A stretch of DNA of 48,940 nt, from NCBI RefSeq assembly GCF_001591505.1, contig NZ_BCVA01000044.1, forward strand, positions 1 through 48,940. Reading direction: 5' to 3'. Every line of letters begins with the position of its first letter. Positions within the stretch are counted from its first letter, which is position 1. Made by a program: the position numbers and the translations under genes. The stretch is from Neobacillus niacini NBRC 15566. GTDB lineage: Bacteria > Bacillota > Bacilli > Bacillales > Cytobacillaceae. The notes under the pieces are model-generated. The model saw only the letters and a list, made by a program, of their open reading frames with translations. It searched no databases and had not been told where the DNA came from. This document shows positions 1-8,141 of the stretch, piece by piece.

Positions 1-255
1 GAACAATTTTTCATATCGCTCAAAAGCGACTTTATCATCTTACCAAGTTATTTTCTTAATGTCAATAACTTTTTGAAGAAGTTTTTTAAAACATCGTTGT
101 CTCGCAACAACAGATATTAATATACCACCATTAACGAATCAGTGCAATAGCTTTTCAAACATATTTATCAAATATACTAAAATAATAATTTTCAAATTAC
201 TTTTTTAAAAAATGACTGCGTTAAAAGTCTTTGTTGAATTTATTAATTTTTGAAT
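1..255. other. AT-rich non-coding stretch downstream of lysS
   Basis: No supportable gene, tRNA or rRNA is visible here. The stretch is very AT-rich and contains only a short hairpin, GTTGT with ACAAC, near positions 96-111. In B. subtilis an rRNA/tRNA cluster or the ctsR operon follows lysS. Neither is reached here. Confidence 0.5.
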
Positions 256-449
256 CTAAATAAACGGAAAAATCTCGCTTATTTAGTAATTACTAATAAA
301 AATAGCCTAAATAAACGGAGAGATTCCGTCTATTTACCCGAAATACGTTAAAATGGAGGATTTTGCTTTGCTTAACCGGAAAACCTCCCCTTATTAACCC
401 TGAAACAGTCTCCATTCTGCCTCTAACCGGAAAGTCTCCGCTTGTTTTA
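256..449. repeat. Four-hairpin composite repeat, copy A
   Basis: Four imperfect palindromes of about 27-31 bp lie at 256-285, 307-336, 371-397 and 422-449. The core reads CGGA, then 4-8 bases, then TCCG or a variant, with AT-rich arms. The unit at 307-336 forms a stem of about 12 bp with one mismatch (TAAATAaACGGA against TCCGTcTATTTA). Start-to-start distances are 51, 64 and 51 bp. The same four-unit arrangement occurs at 32839-33029 (same orientation) and at 48763-48940 (inverted). The spacers between units are also related among copies, so this looks like one ordered element and not scattered repeats. Confidence 0.8.
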
Positions 450-493
450 CTTTCGCTGATTACTAGAGCGTAAATCAACAGCCTTATTTAACT

Positions 494-529
494 TACCCAA
501 AAAAATAAAGCACCAGTAACCTGGTGCTT
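494..529 (-). terminator. Terminator of lysS
   Basis: On the minus strand a perfect 9-bp stem, AAGCACCAG with CTGGTGCTT around a GTTA loop, is followed by a T-rich run. It starts 13 bp past the lysS stop codon. Confidence 0.85.
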
Positions 530-542
530 CTGCCTCTTTAGC

Positions 543-2027
543 TTAACGATGACGCATTAATGGGAATAATAATACATCGCGAATCGATGGAGAGTTAGTT
601 AACAGCATAACAAGACGATCAATACCGATTCCTAATCCACCTGTAGGAGGCATACCATACTCTAATGCCTCTACAAAGTCTTCATCCATTTCATGAGCTT
701 CATCATTACCCTGTTCACGTTCTTTTAATTGGGCTTCAAAACGTTCTCTTTGGTCAATCGGGTCATTTAATTCAGTAAATGCATTCGCATGTTCCCGTGC
801 AACAATAAATAATTCGAACCGATCAGTAAATCTTGGGTCTTCTTCATTTTTCTTAGCAAGTGGAGAAATCTCAACTGGATGTCCATAAATAAAAGTTGGC
901 TGTATTAACTTTTCTTCAACCTTTTGCTCGAAGAATTCATTAACAATATGGCCATATAGCATATGTTCGGTAATTTCTACGCCATGATCCTTCGCAAGCG
1001 CACGGGCCTCTTCTACACTCATTTGTTTCCAGAAGTCTACTCCAGTATATTCTTTTATAGCGTCTACCATGTGCAGTCTTTTCCACTCTGGCTTTAGGTT
1101 GACTTCATATTCTCCGTATTGGACAGTAGTGGAACCTAATACTTCTTGAGCAATGTGTGCAATTAGATTTTCAGTCAGACTCATAATATCTTGATAATCT
1201 GCATATGCCTCGTACAGCTCAATCATCGTAAACTCAGGATTGTGTCGTGTAGAAACCCCTTCATTACGGAATACTCGGCCAATTTCATAAACCTTCTCAA
1301 GTCCGCCTACAATTAAACGTTTTAAGTGGAGTTCAATAGCGATACGCATGTAGAGTTCCATATCAAGTGCATTATGGTGGGTAATAAACGGTCTTGCAGA
1401 AGCACCTCCGGCAATCGAGTGCATCATCGGTGTTTCAACCTCTAAATAGCCATTGTCATCAAGGTAACGGCGCATAGCTTGGATGATTTTACTTCGTGTA
1501 ATAAAGGTCTCTCTGCTTTCTTGGCTGACAATTAAGTCTAGGTAACGCTGACGGTAACGCTGCTCTACATCTTTAAGTCCATGGAACTTATCCGGTAAAG
1601 GTCGAAGCGCCTTTGTTAAAAATGTATAATTTTGAACCTTAACGGATAATTCTCCAACCTTTGTTTTAAATAAGGTTCCTGTCACACCGATGATATCTCC
1701 TAAATCGGATGAATCAAATACTTCATAAGCTTCTGCGCCAATCGCATCCACTCTAACATATACTTGAATTTGTCCAGTGAGGTCTTGGATATTAGCAAAC
1801 CCCGCTTTACCTTTTCCGCGCTTAGTCATCATCCGGCCTGCAAGAGTTACTTCAACATTCTTTGTCTCAAGTTCTTCCTTCTCTAACTCACCATACTGTT
1901 CTACTAGCTCACTAATACTATGAGTACGTTCAAAGCGTTTACCAAACGGATCCAGTCCATTGTCACGCATCGTATTCATCTTTTCTCGTCTGACCCTCAG
2001 CTGGTCATTTAATTCTTCTTGACTCAT
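543..2027 (-). CDS. lysS: Lysine--tRNA ligase, class II (LysS)
   Basis: A 494-residue class II lysyl-tRNA synthetase that charges tRNA-Lys with lysine using ATP in the cytoplasm. The N-terminal third is the OB-fold anticodon-binding domain. The catalytic core shows motif 2 (FRNEGVSTRHNPEF) in mid-protein and motif 3 (GGLGIGIDRLVMLL) near the C-terminus. The length is normal for the bacterial family. The ATG is preceded by GGGAG at a suitable distance. A terminator separates it from dusB upstream, so it may have its own promoter. No T-box leader was seen. It is the last gene of the conserved block, as in B. subtilis. Confidence 0.98.
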   Translation of the reverse strand: MSQEELNDQLRVRREKMNTMRDNGLDPFGKRFERTHSISELVEQYGELEKEELETKNVEVTLAGRMMTKRGKGKAGFANIQDLTGQIQVYVRVDAIGAEAYEVFDSSDLGDIIGVTGTLFKTKVGELSVKVQNYTFLTKALRPLPDKFHGLKDVEQRYRQRYLDLIVSQESRETFITRSKIIQAMRRYLDDNGYLEVETPMMHSIAGGASARPFITHHNALDMELYMRIAIELHLKRLIVGGLEKVYEIGRVFRNEGVSTRHNPEFTMIELYEAYADYQDIMSLTENLIAHIAQEVLGSTTVQYGEYEVNLKPEWKRLHMVDAIKEYTGVDFWKQMSVEEARALAKDHGVEITEHMLYGHIVNEFFEQKVEEKLIQPTFIYGHPVEISPLAKKNEEDPRFTDRFELFIVAREHANAFTELNDPIDQRERFEAQLKEREQGNDEAHEMDEDFVEALEYGMPPTGGLGIGIDRLVMLLTNSPSIRDVLLFPLMRHR

Positions 2028-2149
2028 ACTTTATCAACTCCCAATACTTCTTTTTATGTAAACTAAGATTCAATCCCGTAAATAGTTCACTTTTTATGCA
2101 TACTTTATTATTCTACACAATCTAAACAATTCAGACATCAAAAAAGATT

Positions 2150-2185
2150 AATATAAAAGAAACTGCCAGTTATTTTACTGGCAGT
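2150..2185 (-). terminator. Terminator of dusB
   Basis: Perfect 9-bp stem (ACTGCCAGT against ACTGGCAGT, loop AAAATA on the minus strand) followed on the minus strand by a T-rich tract. It ends the folate/yazB/dusB transcription unit before lysS. Confidence 0.85.
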
Positions 2186-2233
2186 GCTCCTTAAACAAAA
2201 ACATTATAGAAAAGCTTATTGTTAAAGTCAAAT

Positions 2234-3232
2234 TTATCCTACGATTACCTGGCTTTCATTCTCTTCTGCTTCTGCGGCTAAACCATTTAACAGTCCTACT
2301 AATTCGTCACGAGTATTACACTCATTAACAGCATTTCTCACTCGTGCATTTCCTCTTACACCTTTTAAGTACCATGCCGCATGCTTACGCATTTCACGGA
2401 CAGCAATATATTCATCCTTAAGAGCAATTAAACGGTCAAGGTGCAGGATACAAACATCCATTTTTTCACGGACTGTTGGTTCGTCCATCAATTTTCCTGT
2501 CTCAAGGTACTGCACAGTACGGTAAATCATCCATGGGTTTCCCAGGGCTGCTCTACCGATCATTACACCATCTACACCTGTTTCATCCAGCATTCTTTTC
2601 GCGTCCTGTGGAGTTTGGACATCACCATTACCGATTAACGGAATATTTATAGACTGCTTTACTTCTCTAATTATATCCCAGTTTGCTTTTCCTTCATACA
2701 TCTGAACACGCGTACGTCCATGAAGTGCAATTGCTTTACCGCCGGCTCTTTCTACTGCTTGTGCATTTTTGACAGCAAAGATATGCTCGTCATCCCACCC
2801 CATACGCATTTTAACAGTCACCGGTTTTTCTACTGCGTCTACAACAGCAGAAACCATCTCATAAATTTTATCTGGGTCTAACAGCCATTTCGCTCCAGCG
2901 TCACATTTTGTGATTTTTGGAACTGGGCACCCCATATTAATATCTATAATATCTGCATTTGTATTTCTATCTACAAATTTTGCCGCTTCCACGAGTGTTT
3001 CCTTTTCGCCCCCAAAAATTTGCAGACTTAATGGTTTTTCACGCTCGTCGATGTAAAGCATATTCATTGTCTTTTCGTTCTTAATGACAATTCCTTTATC
3101 GCTGACCATCTCGGCACAAACCAAACCAGCTCCGAACTCCTTAACTGTTAAACGGAAGGCAGAGTTGCATACACCAGCCATCGGCGCTAACACAACTTGA
3201 TTTTTCATTTCAATATTGCCGATTTTCAACAT
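2234..3232 (-). CDS. dusB: tRNA-dihydrouridine synthase B (DusB)
   Basis: A 332-residue FMN-dependent enzyme that reduces specific uridines in the tRNA D-loop to dihydrouridine. The TIM-barrel start (VVLAPMAGVCNSAFR) and the motif NMGCPVPK, which carries the catalytic cysteine of the Dus family, are both present. The ALHGRTR and PLIGNGDV segments are typical FMN-binding strands. The start follows GGGAGGT by 9 bases. It lies 15 bp downstream of yazB, as in the B. subtilis sul-folB-folK-yazB-dusB order, and is the last gene before a terminator. Confidence 0.97.
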   Translation of the reverse strand: MLKIGNIEMKNQVVLAPMAGVCNSAFRLTVKEFGAGLVCAEMVSDKGIVIKNEKTMNMLYIDEREKPLSLQIFGGEKETLVEAAKFVDRNTNADIIDINMGCPVPKITKCDAGAKWLLDPDKIYEMVSAVVDAVEKPVTVKMRMGWDDEHIFAVKNAQAVERAGGKAIALHGRTRVQMYEGKANWDIIREVKQSINIPLIGNGDVQTPQDAKRMLDETGVDGVMIGRAALGNPWMIYRTVQYLETGKLMDEPTVREKMDVCILHLDRLIALKDEYIAVREMRKHAAWYLKGVRGNARVRNAVNECNTRDELVGLLNGLAAEAEENESQVIVG

Positions 3233-3247
3233 GCTTTTATTACCTCC

Positions 3248-3454
3248 CTATTCATTAGGTGAAAGTTCTTCTATAGTAATATTTAAGGTTTGACCGATCT
3301 TTTTTAACAGCTCACCTGTAGGCAGGCGATTACCTCTTTCAATCTCCCCAATAATTGATACTGATACACCAAGCTCCCTCGAGAAGCTCTCCTGTGTGTA
3401 GCCCTTTAGTTTCCGATAGGCTCGAATACGTCTTCCCCATTTTTCCGCTTCCAT
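3248..3454 (-). CDS. yazB: Small XRE-family helix-turn-helix protein (YazB-like)
   Basis: A 68-residue protein that is essentially one Cro/CI-type helix-turn-helix domain (residues 6-62: YRKLKGYTQESFSRELGVSV, then IGEIERGNRLP). Its DNA target is unknown. The start overlaps the end of folK by 49 bp in another frame and has its own AAGGAG site, so it is probably translationally linked to the folate operon. Position and length match YazB of B. subtilis. A role as a regulator of its own operon is only a guess. Confidence 0.9.
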   Translation of the reverse strand: MEAEKWGRRIRAYRKLKGYTQESFSRELGVSVSIIGEIERGNRLPTGELLKKIGQTLNITIEELSPNE

Positions 3455-3933
3455 ACTCGGACTCCTTCTTTGTTAGGTAATTCTTCTATCCATACTTCAA
3501 GTGGTTTCTCTGTATTTGGAATGGTGATGTTTGGTTTTATCTCTGACAAAGGAATCATGACAAAATTCCGCTCTAGCATCCGTGGGTGCGGAATCATAAG
3601 TTTCTCTGATTTTATATTTTCTTGATTATAGAGGAGGATGTCAAGGTCCACTGTTCTTGGCCCCCACATAATTTCCCGCTTTCTTCCAAGTTCTAATTCA
3701 ACTTTTAGACAAAAATCTAATAATTCGAACGCGCTCAAGTCAGTCTGAATCTCCATCACCATATTTAAAAACAAATCTTGTTCCTCATATCCGACGGGGT
3801 CCGTTTCATAAACGGAGGAGGTATTTACCAATTGAATTTTTGAATGGCTCACTAGACGTTCAACCGCTTTCGATAAATAATCATACCTGTCCCCGATATT
3901 AGATCCAAGGGCAATAAATGCTGTATTTCCCAT
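3406..3933 (-). CDS. folK: HPPK, dihydropterin pyrophosphokinase (FolK)
   Basis: A 175-residue 2-amino-4-hydroxy-6-hydroxymethyldihydropteridine diphosphokinase. It transfers pyrophosphate from ATP to the pterin, giving the substrate of FolP. Family landmarks are ALGSNIGDR at the N-terminus, GPRTVDLDILLYN in the middle and IPHPRMLERNFVMIPL towards the C-terminus. It starts from an ATG preceded by AAGGAG, 2 bp after folB. The 3' end overlaps yazB. Confidence 0.97.
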   Translation of the reverse strand: MGNTAFIALGSNIGDRYDYLSKAVERLVSHSKIQLVNTSSVYETDPVGYEEQDLFLNMVMEIQTDLSAFELLDFCLKVELELGRKREIMWGPRTVDLDILLYNQENIKSEKLMIPHPRMLERNFVMIPLSEIKPNITIPNTEKPLEVWIEELPNKEGVRVWKRKNGEDVFEPIGN

Positions 3934-3935
3934 TT

Positions 3936-4295
3936 TTATCTTCTCCTTGTAATTTCTACTGCAACGGACCGATAGTGACCAGGGATTGGCGGATCTGGTT
4001 TAATTACCTTTATTGTTACCTCAGAAACAAGAGTAAATTGCTTCAAAACGGTTTGTGCAATTTTTTCTGCGATAGCTTCAACAAGCTTATATGGCTTTCC
4101 CTCAACAATTTCCTTACACACTTGAAATAACTCACCATAGTTTACTGAATACTCAAGCGCATCCGTTTCTCCAGCCTTTTTTAAATCTACTAATACCATT
4201 AAATCTATAATAAATCGCTGTCCAAGTTTAGTTTCCTCAGGGAAGACGCCATGATAACCGTAGAATTCCATTTGGTTTACAAATATTTTATCCAA
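3936..4295 (-). CDS. folB: Dihydroneopterin aldolase (FolB)
   Basis: A protein of about 119 residues that cleaves 7,8-dihydroneopterin to hydroxymethyl-dihydropterin and glycolaldehyde, the step before FolK. It shows the MEFYGYHGVFPEE N-terminus and the VIKPDPPIPGHY segment of the family. I chose a TTG start (MDKIFVNQ) because GGGTGG lies 5 bases upstream and the protein then lines up with the B. subtilis enzyme. A GTG 9 bp further upstream (position 4304) overlaps that ribosome-binding site. The start lies inside folP, an 8-bp overlap. Confidence 0.95.
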   Translation of the reverse strand: MDKIFVNQMEFYGYHGVFPEETKLGQRFIIDLMVLVDLKKAGETDALEYSVNYGELFQVCKEIVEGKPYKLVEAIAEKIAQTVLKQFTLVSEVTIKVIKPDPPIPGHYRSVAVEITRRR

Positions 4296-5124
4296 GGCAA
4301 CCACCCTTCCCCATTAGAACATCCATCATTTTTGCCATTCTGCTCATTTCTTTAACATCATGGATTCGAATGATTTGACATCCCTTTTGTATACCATAAC
4401 AAACCGTTGCCCCGGTCCCTTCCATTCTTTCCTTTACCGGAAGATCTAGCGCTTGTCCAATCATGGATTTTTTAGAGGTGCCTAAAAGCACGGGATAACC
4501 TAGAGCCGTCAACGTGTCTAAGTGCTGCATCATCAAAATGTTCTCTTTGAAATCTTTTGCAAAACCGATTCCAGGGTCAAGGATAATCTGATCATCTTTT
4601 ACACCAGCTTGTTTTACAATGTTGATGCTTTCGTACAAGTCATTTAGCACATCTCTTATAAAATGTGAATAATTTCGATCATGACGATTATGCATAAGGA
4701 TAATCGGAACTTGGTATTGTGCAGCAACAGCTGCCATTTTCCCGTCTGCTTTCGCACCCCAAATATCGTTAATAATATGGGCACCTGCCTCTACTGCCGC
4801 TTGAGCAACTTGGGCTTTATAAGTATCAATAGAAATAGGAACACTCACTTGTTTAGAAATAGCTTCAATAAGTGGGACAACACGTTCTATTTCTTCCTCA
4901 TCAGAAATTACGGTATAACCAGGACGCGTTGATTCACCGCCTATATCAATTATATCCGCTCCATTTTTAACCATTTCTTTGGCACGCTCAACGGCCTGTT
5001 CTATATTGTTGTATTTACCGCCATCTGAGAAGGAATCAGGAGTTGCATTTAATATCCCCATAATGATGGTTTTTTTATCGAAGTCTAATGTATATGGTCC
5101 ACATTTCAATCCTGCTGTCTGCAT
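4288..5124 (-). CDS. folP: Dihydropteroate synthase (FolP/Sul)
   Basis: A protein of about 278 residues that condenses p-aminobenzoate with hydroxymethyl-dihydropterin pyrophosphate. It is the target of sulfonamides. Pterin-binding signatures are MGILNATPDSFSDGG near residue 25, IIDIGGESTRPG and LDPGIGFAKD. The ATG at 5124 has GAGGGTGG seven bases upstream. A TTG 15 codons further out is in frame but has no good site. In B. subtilis the p-aminobenzoate genes pabB-pabA-pabC lie directly upstream. Here a terminator and cysK take that position, so folP appears to begin the operon. Confidence 0.97.
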   Translation of the reverse strand: MQTAGLKCGPYTLDFDKKTIIMGILNATPDSFSDGGKYNNIEQAVERAKEMVKNGADIIDIGGESTRPGYTVISDEEEIERVVPLIEAISKQVSVPISIDTYKAQVAQAAVEAGAHIINDIWGAKADGKMAAVAAQYQVPIILMHNRHDRNYSHFIRDVLNDLYESINIVKQAGVKDDQIILDPGIGFAKDFKENILMMQHLDTLTALGYPVLLGTSKKSMIGQALDLPVKERMEGTGATVCYGIQKGCQIIRIHDVKEMSRMAKMMDVLMGKGGCLG

Positions 5125-5189
5125 CCTTAAAGCCACCCTCATTTTAGATTTACTTCTTACATCATACAAGAAGAATGTTTTTTATAGCA

Positions 5190-5227
5190 AAAAAAAGAGG
5201 CTTTAGCTTTACGCTATAACCTCTTTC
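5190..5227 (-). terminator. Terminator of cysK
   Basis: On the minus strand AAAGAGG and TAGC pair with GCTA and CCTCTTT around a GTAAA loop, followed by a run of T. It separates cysK from folP. Confidence 0.75.
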
Positions 5228-5239
5228 CCCGAGATTTTA

Positions 5240-6166
5240 TTAGCCTTCATATTGGTAAAGAGGTGTACTTAAATAACGCTCGCCATTGTCTGGAATAATA
5301 GCAAGTACCTTTTTACCTTTTCCTAGTTTCTTAGCAACTTCTAAAGCGGCATGAATCGCTGCTCCAGAAGAAATACCACCTAGGATTCCTTCTTCTTTGG
5401 CTGCTCTGCGTGAAGCTGTGAATGCTTCTTCTGATTGAACTTGAATCACTTCATCATATACATCTGTACTTAAAACGGCAGGAACAAATCCTGCTCCAAT
5501 TCCTTGGATTTTGTGCGGACCTGGCTTACCGCCAGATAATACAGGCGAATCAGTAGGCTCTACCGCATAAATTTTTACATTTGGGAACTTCTCACGAATA
5601 ACTTGACCTGCACCTGTGATCGTACCGCCAGTACCGATACCTGCAACAAATGCGTCAAGTTGATCCATTTGCTCCACAATTTCCTTACCAGTAGTTCTAC
5701 GGTGTACTTCAGGGTTTGCTTCATTTTCGAACTGCTGAGGTACGAAATATCCGTTTTCAGCAGCAAGTGCATTAGCCTTTGAAATAGCACCTTTCATCCC
5801 TTCAGGTCCTGGAGTAAGTACTAACTCCGCTCCGTATGCACGAAGTAAGTTTCTTCTTTCTAAGCTCATTGTTTCAGGCATAACAAAGATCGCCTTGTAT
5901 CCTTTAGCTGCTGCAACCATTGCTAAACCGATACCTGTATTTCCACTTGTAGGCTCAATAATCGTATCGACTCCAGGCTTAATTAAACCCTTCTCTTCTG
6001 CTGCTTCAATCATTGCTAAAGCAATACGGTCTTTTACGCTACTGCCAGGGTTAAAATATTCAAGCTTTAAAAAAACCTCTGCGCTGTTTTCATCTACTAA
6101 TCTGTTTAATTTAACAATAGGAGTTTGACCAACTAATTCTGCAACTGAATTTGCTACACGTACCAT
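5240..6166 (-). CDS. cysK: Cysteine synthase A, O-acetylserine (thiol)-lyase (CysK)
   Basis: A 308-residue PLP enzyme that makes cysteine from O-acetylserine and sulfide. The PLP lysine is K45 in NPGSSVKDR. The substrate loop TSGNTGIG is at 73-80 and the phosphate-binding glycines are in GIGTGGTITG. The length is normal. The ATG follows AGAGGTG. It stands alone between two terminators, matching a monocistronic, sulfur-regulated gene. A TATAAT box and an ATACC/GGAAT dyad lie just upstream. Confidence 0.98.
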   Translation of the reverse strand: MVRVANSVAELVGQTPIVKLNRLVDENSAEVFLKLEYFNPGSSVKDRIALAMIEAAEEKGLIKPGVDTIIEPTSGNTGIGLAMVAAAKGYKAIFVMPETMSLERRNLLRAYGAELVLTPGPEGMKGAISKANALAAENGYFVPQQFENEANPEVHRRTTGKEIVEQMDQLDAFVAGIGTGGTITGAGQVIREKFPNVKIYAVEPTDSPVLSGGKPGPHKIQGIGAGFVPAVLSTDVYDEVIQVQSEEAFTASRRAAKEEGILGGISSGAAIHAALEVAKKLGKGKKVLAIIPDNGERYLSTPLYQYEG

Positions 6167-6184
6167 TAGAGCACCTCTTTCTTT

Positions 6185-6211
6185 ATTCCGAGTATTTTTA
6201 TTGGTATTATA
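6185..6211 (-). promoter_or_regulatory. cysK promoter -10 with overlapping dyad (CymR-like?)
   Basis: A minus-strand TATAAT is at 6206-6211 with only a weak -35. Overlapping and downstream, ATACC and GGAAT half-sites are 13 bp apart (6185-6207). In B. subtilis cysK is repressed by CymR at dyads of this general kind. The match to CymR was not verified. Confidence 0.4.
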
Positions 6212-6296
6212 ATGAATTTACCAGTTTTCTGATAGTTTTGTCAACCATTTAAGACTTCATAAATGCCAAAAAAATCAATTTTCTCTTGGACTTCAT

Positions 6297-6329
6297 AAAA
6301 ATAAAAGCACAGAAAAAACTTCTGTACTT
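6297..6329 (-). terminator. Terminator of yacD
   Basis: Minus-strand stem AAGTACAGAA with TTCTGTGCTT and a loop of about five bases, followed by a T-rich tract. Confidence 0.75.
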
Positions 6330-6332
6330 CAC

Positions 6333-7229
6333 TTAATTTGCTTCTTTATTCCCATAGAACCAATCTACCTTCACTTCTTCCCAGAAGGTCGACGCAGATG
6401 CTGGGCTTTTCATTTGTTCAAGTGCAATTTCACGACGAATTTGTTGTTTAACATCTTTATAAGAATACTTTTTACCCTTTATTTTTCCTTCGAGCTTAAC
6501 AATAGCAAAACCCTGTTCTACTTGGATAGGATCACTCCATAAACCTTCTTTTAATTTCTTTACCGTGGTTAAATATTCAGAAGGGTAGCGTTCCTCCCCT
6601 TCGATTAGATAACCTATATCCCCGCCTTCATTGGCAGAAAATTCTTCAATTGAGCGTTCCATAGCCAATGCCGAGAAACTAGAACCTTGCTCGAGTTCCT
6701 GGATTGCCCTTTCTGCTTCATCACTTGATTTGACAATAATATGTGATACATGAAAAGCATCAGGAATTGTAAAAAGTTCTTTATTTTCCTCAAAATAGGC
6801 TTTCATCTCTTTTTCCGAGACCTTTACATCCTTTGTAAGAATTTCTTCCTGCAAGAGACTAATTCGGATATGCTGTTTCCATTTCTTCTCAGATGTCTTT
6901 TTATTTTCACTTGGCGTGCTATATGTAGTTTGAAGGATTCTATATTCGCGTTCCACATCTTTTTCGGAAACCTTAATGTTATATTTAGCTGCCATTTCTT
7001 TTATCACTTTTTGGTCAATCATATCTTTTAGAACATCTTTTCCGTATCTTGCCTCTAATTCATTGAGCCATTGCTGCCTCGTAATATCACTTTTCCCCAC
7101 TGACGCAACGACCTCTTCGCTGACGTTTGTCCCGTTTATCTCTTTGACTTTAGCTAGGAAAAAGATAAGTGTTAGACAGTTCAACAGAATAAGTGCTGCG
7201 ATCACATACCATAGCTGCTTACGCCTCAA
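6333..7229 (-). CDS. yacD: PpiC/parvulin-type peptidyl-prolyl isomerase (YacD, PrsA-like)
   Basis: A 298-residue membrane-anchored foldase-like protein. One N-terminal transmembrane segment (residues 6-26) puts the rest outside the cell. A SurA/trigger-like N-domain (about 40-140) precedes a parvulin domain with VSHIIVKSSDEAERA and EGGDIGYL. No convincing lipobox is present: the only early cysteine is inside the membrane segment. The start is TTG, three bases after GGGGGAGGAG. It probably assists folding of exported proteins, by analogy with PrsA; substrates are unknown. It is co-transcribed with hslO and coaX. Confidence 0.9.
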   Translation of the reverse strand: MRRKQLWYVIAALILLNCLTLIFFLAKVKEINGTNVSEEVVASVGKSDITRQQWLNELEARYGKDVLKDMIDQKVIKEMAAKYNIKVSEKDVEREYRILQTTYSTPSENKKTSEKKWKQHIRISLLQEEILTKDVKVSEKEMKAYFEENKELFTIPDAFHVSHIIVKSSDEAERAIQELEQGSSFSALAMERSIEEFSANEGGDIGYLIEGEERYPSEYLTTVKKLKEGLWSDPIQVEQGFAIVKLEGKIKGKKYSYKDVKQQIRREIALEQMKSPASASTFWEEVKVDWFYGNKEAN

Positions 7230-7248
7230 TTACTCCTCCCCCCGCGCT

Positions 7249-8127
7249 TTATTTTGCCTGACTCTTCAATTCCTCTAGCTCTTCTTTTGTGAATAGATAC
7301 TTTTCATTACAAAAATGACAGTGTGCTTCAGCCTGTCCGTCTTCCGTAATCATATCGTCTATTTCGCCTCTTCCTAAACCAACTATCGCATCAGCGAAAC
7401 GATTCTTTGAGCAGACACACTTAAATTGAACAGGCATTGTCTCCAAGACATTGACCTTATCCTTACCAAAAAGTTCTTCCAAAATTTCTTCTGGTGTTAG
7501 ACCTTGCTTTACCAATGTTGAGATAGGTGCAATTGTTTTTAATCGTTCCTCTACCATGGTAATGGTTTCATCTTTAACTCCAGGCATTAGTTGAAAAATA
7601 AATCCTCCTGCAGCAAGAATGCTATCATCAGGATTCACAAGCACACCCACTCCAACGGAGGATGGTACCTGCTCTGAAGTTGCAAAGTAATAGGTGAAGT
7701 CTTCACCTAATTCACCAGAAACGATTGGTACTAGACCAGAGAAGAAGTCACGAAGACCTGTATCTTTAACGACAGACAGAGTACCCTCAGTTCCAACCGC
7801 ACGGCGCACATCTAATTTCCCATGCTCATTTGCTTCAAAGTCAACTTGGGGATTTGATACATAGCCACGAACATCCCCCTTAGCATTGCTATCTACTAAG
7901 ATGACGCCGATTGGTCCGCCCCCGTCAATTTTAATTGTTAATTTGTCTTCACCCTTTAACATTGCCCCCATCATAACTCCAGCGGTCAGGGAACGCCCTA
8001 ATGCTGCTGAGGCAGTGCGCCATGTTTGGTGCCGGCGCTGTGCTTCTGAAACAATTTCCGTAGAACGGACAGCATATGCTCTAATTTGGCCATCATAAGC
8101 CAATGCTTTTACTAAATAATCACTCAT
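7249..8127 (-). CDS. hslO: Redox-regulated chaperone Hsp33 (HslO)
   Basis: A 292-residue holdase chaperone switched on by oxidation. The N-terminal domain carries the YVSNPQVDFEANEHGKLDV region. The C-terminal 60 residues hold the zinc redox switch: a CxC (KCVCSK) and, about 30 residues later, CxxC (HCHFCNE). All four cysteines are present, so the switch should be functional. The ATG has AAAGGAGC upstream. It lies between coaX and yacD with spacers under 20 bp, indicating an operon. Confidence 0.97.
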   Translation of the reverse strand: MSDYLVKALAYDGQIRAYAVRSTEIVSEAQRRHQTWRTASAALGRSLTAGVMMGAMLKGEDKLTIKIDGGGPIGVILVDSNAKGDVRGYVSNPQVDFEANEHGKLDVRRAVGTEGTLSVVKDTGLRDFFSGLVPIVSGELGEDFTYYFATSEQVPSSVGVGVLVNPDDSILAAGGFIFQLMPGVKDETITMVEERLKTIAPISTLVKQGLTPEEILEELFGKDKVNVLETMPVQFKCVCSKNRFADAIVGLGRGEIDDMITEDGQAEAHCHFCNEKYLFTKEELEELKSQAK

Positions 8128-8141
8128 TATGTAGCTCCTTT

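Noticed and set aside
293..478. A 61-codon reading frame on the minus strand downstream of lysS
   Set aside because: It lies over copy A of the four-hairpin repeat, has no ribosome-binding site and its sequence is explained by the repeat units.
2028..2160. T-box or other riboswitch upstream of lysS; also checked upstream of metG
   Set aside because: No TGGnACCGCG T-box motif and no antiterminator-like structure were found.
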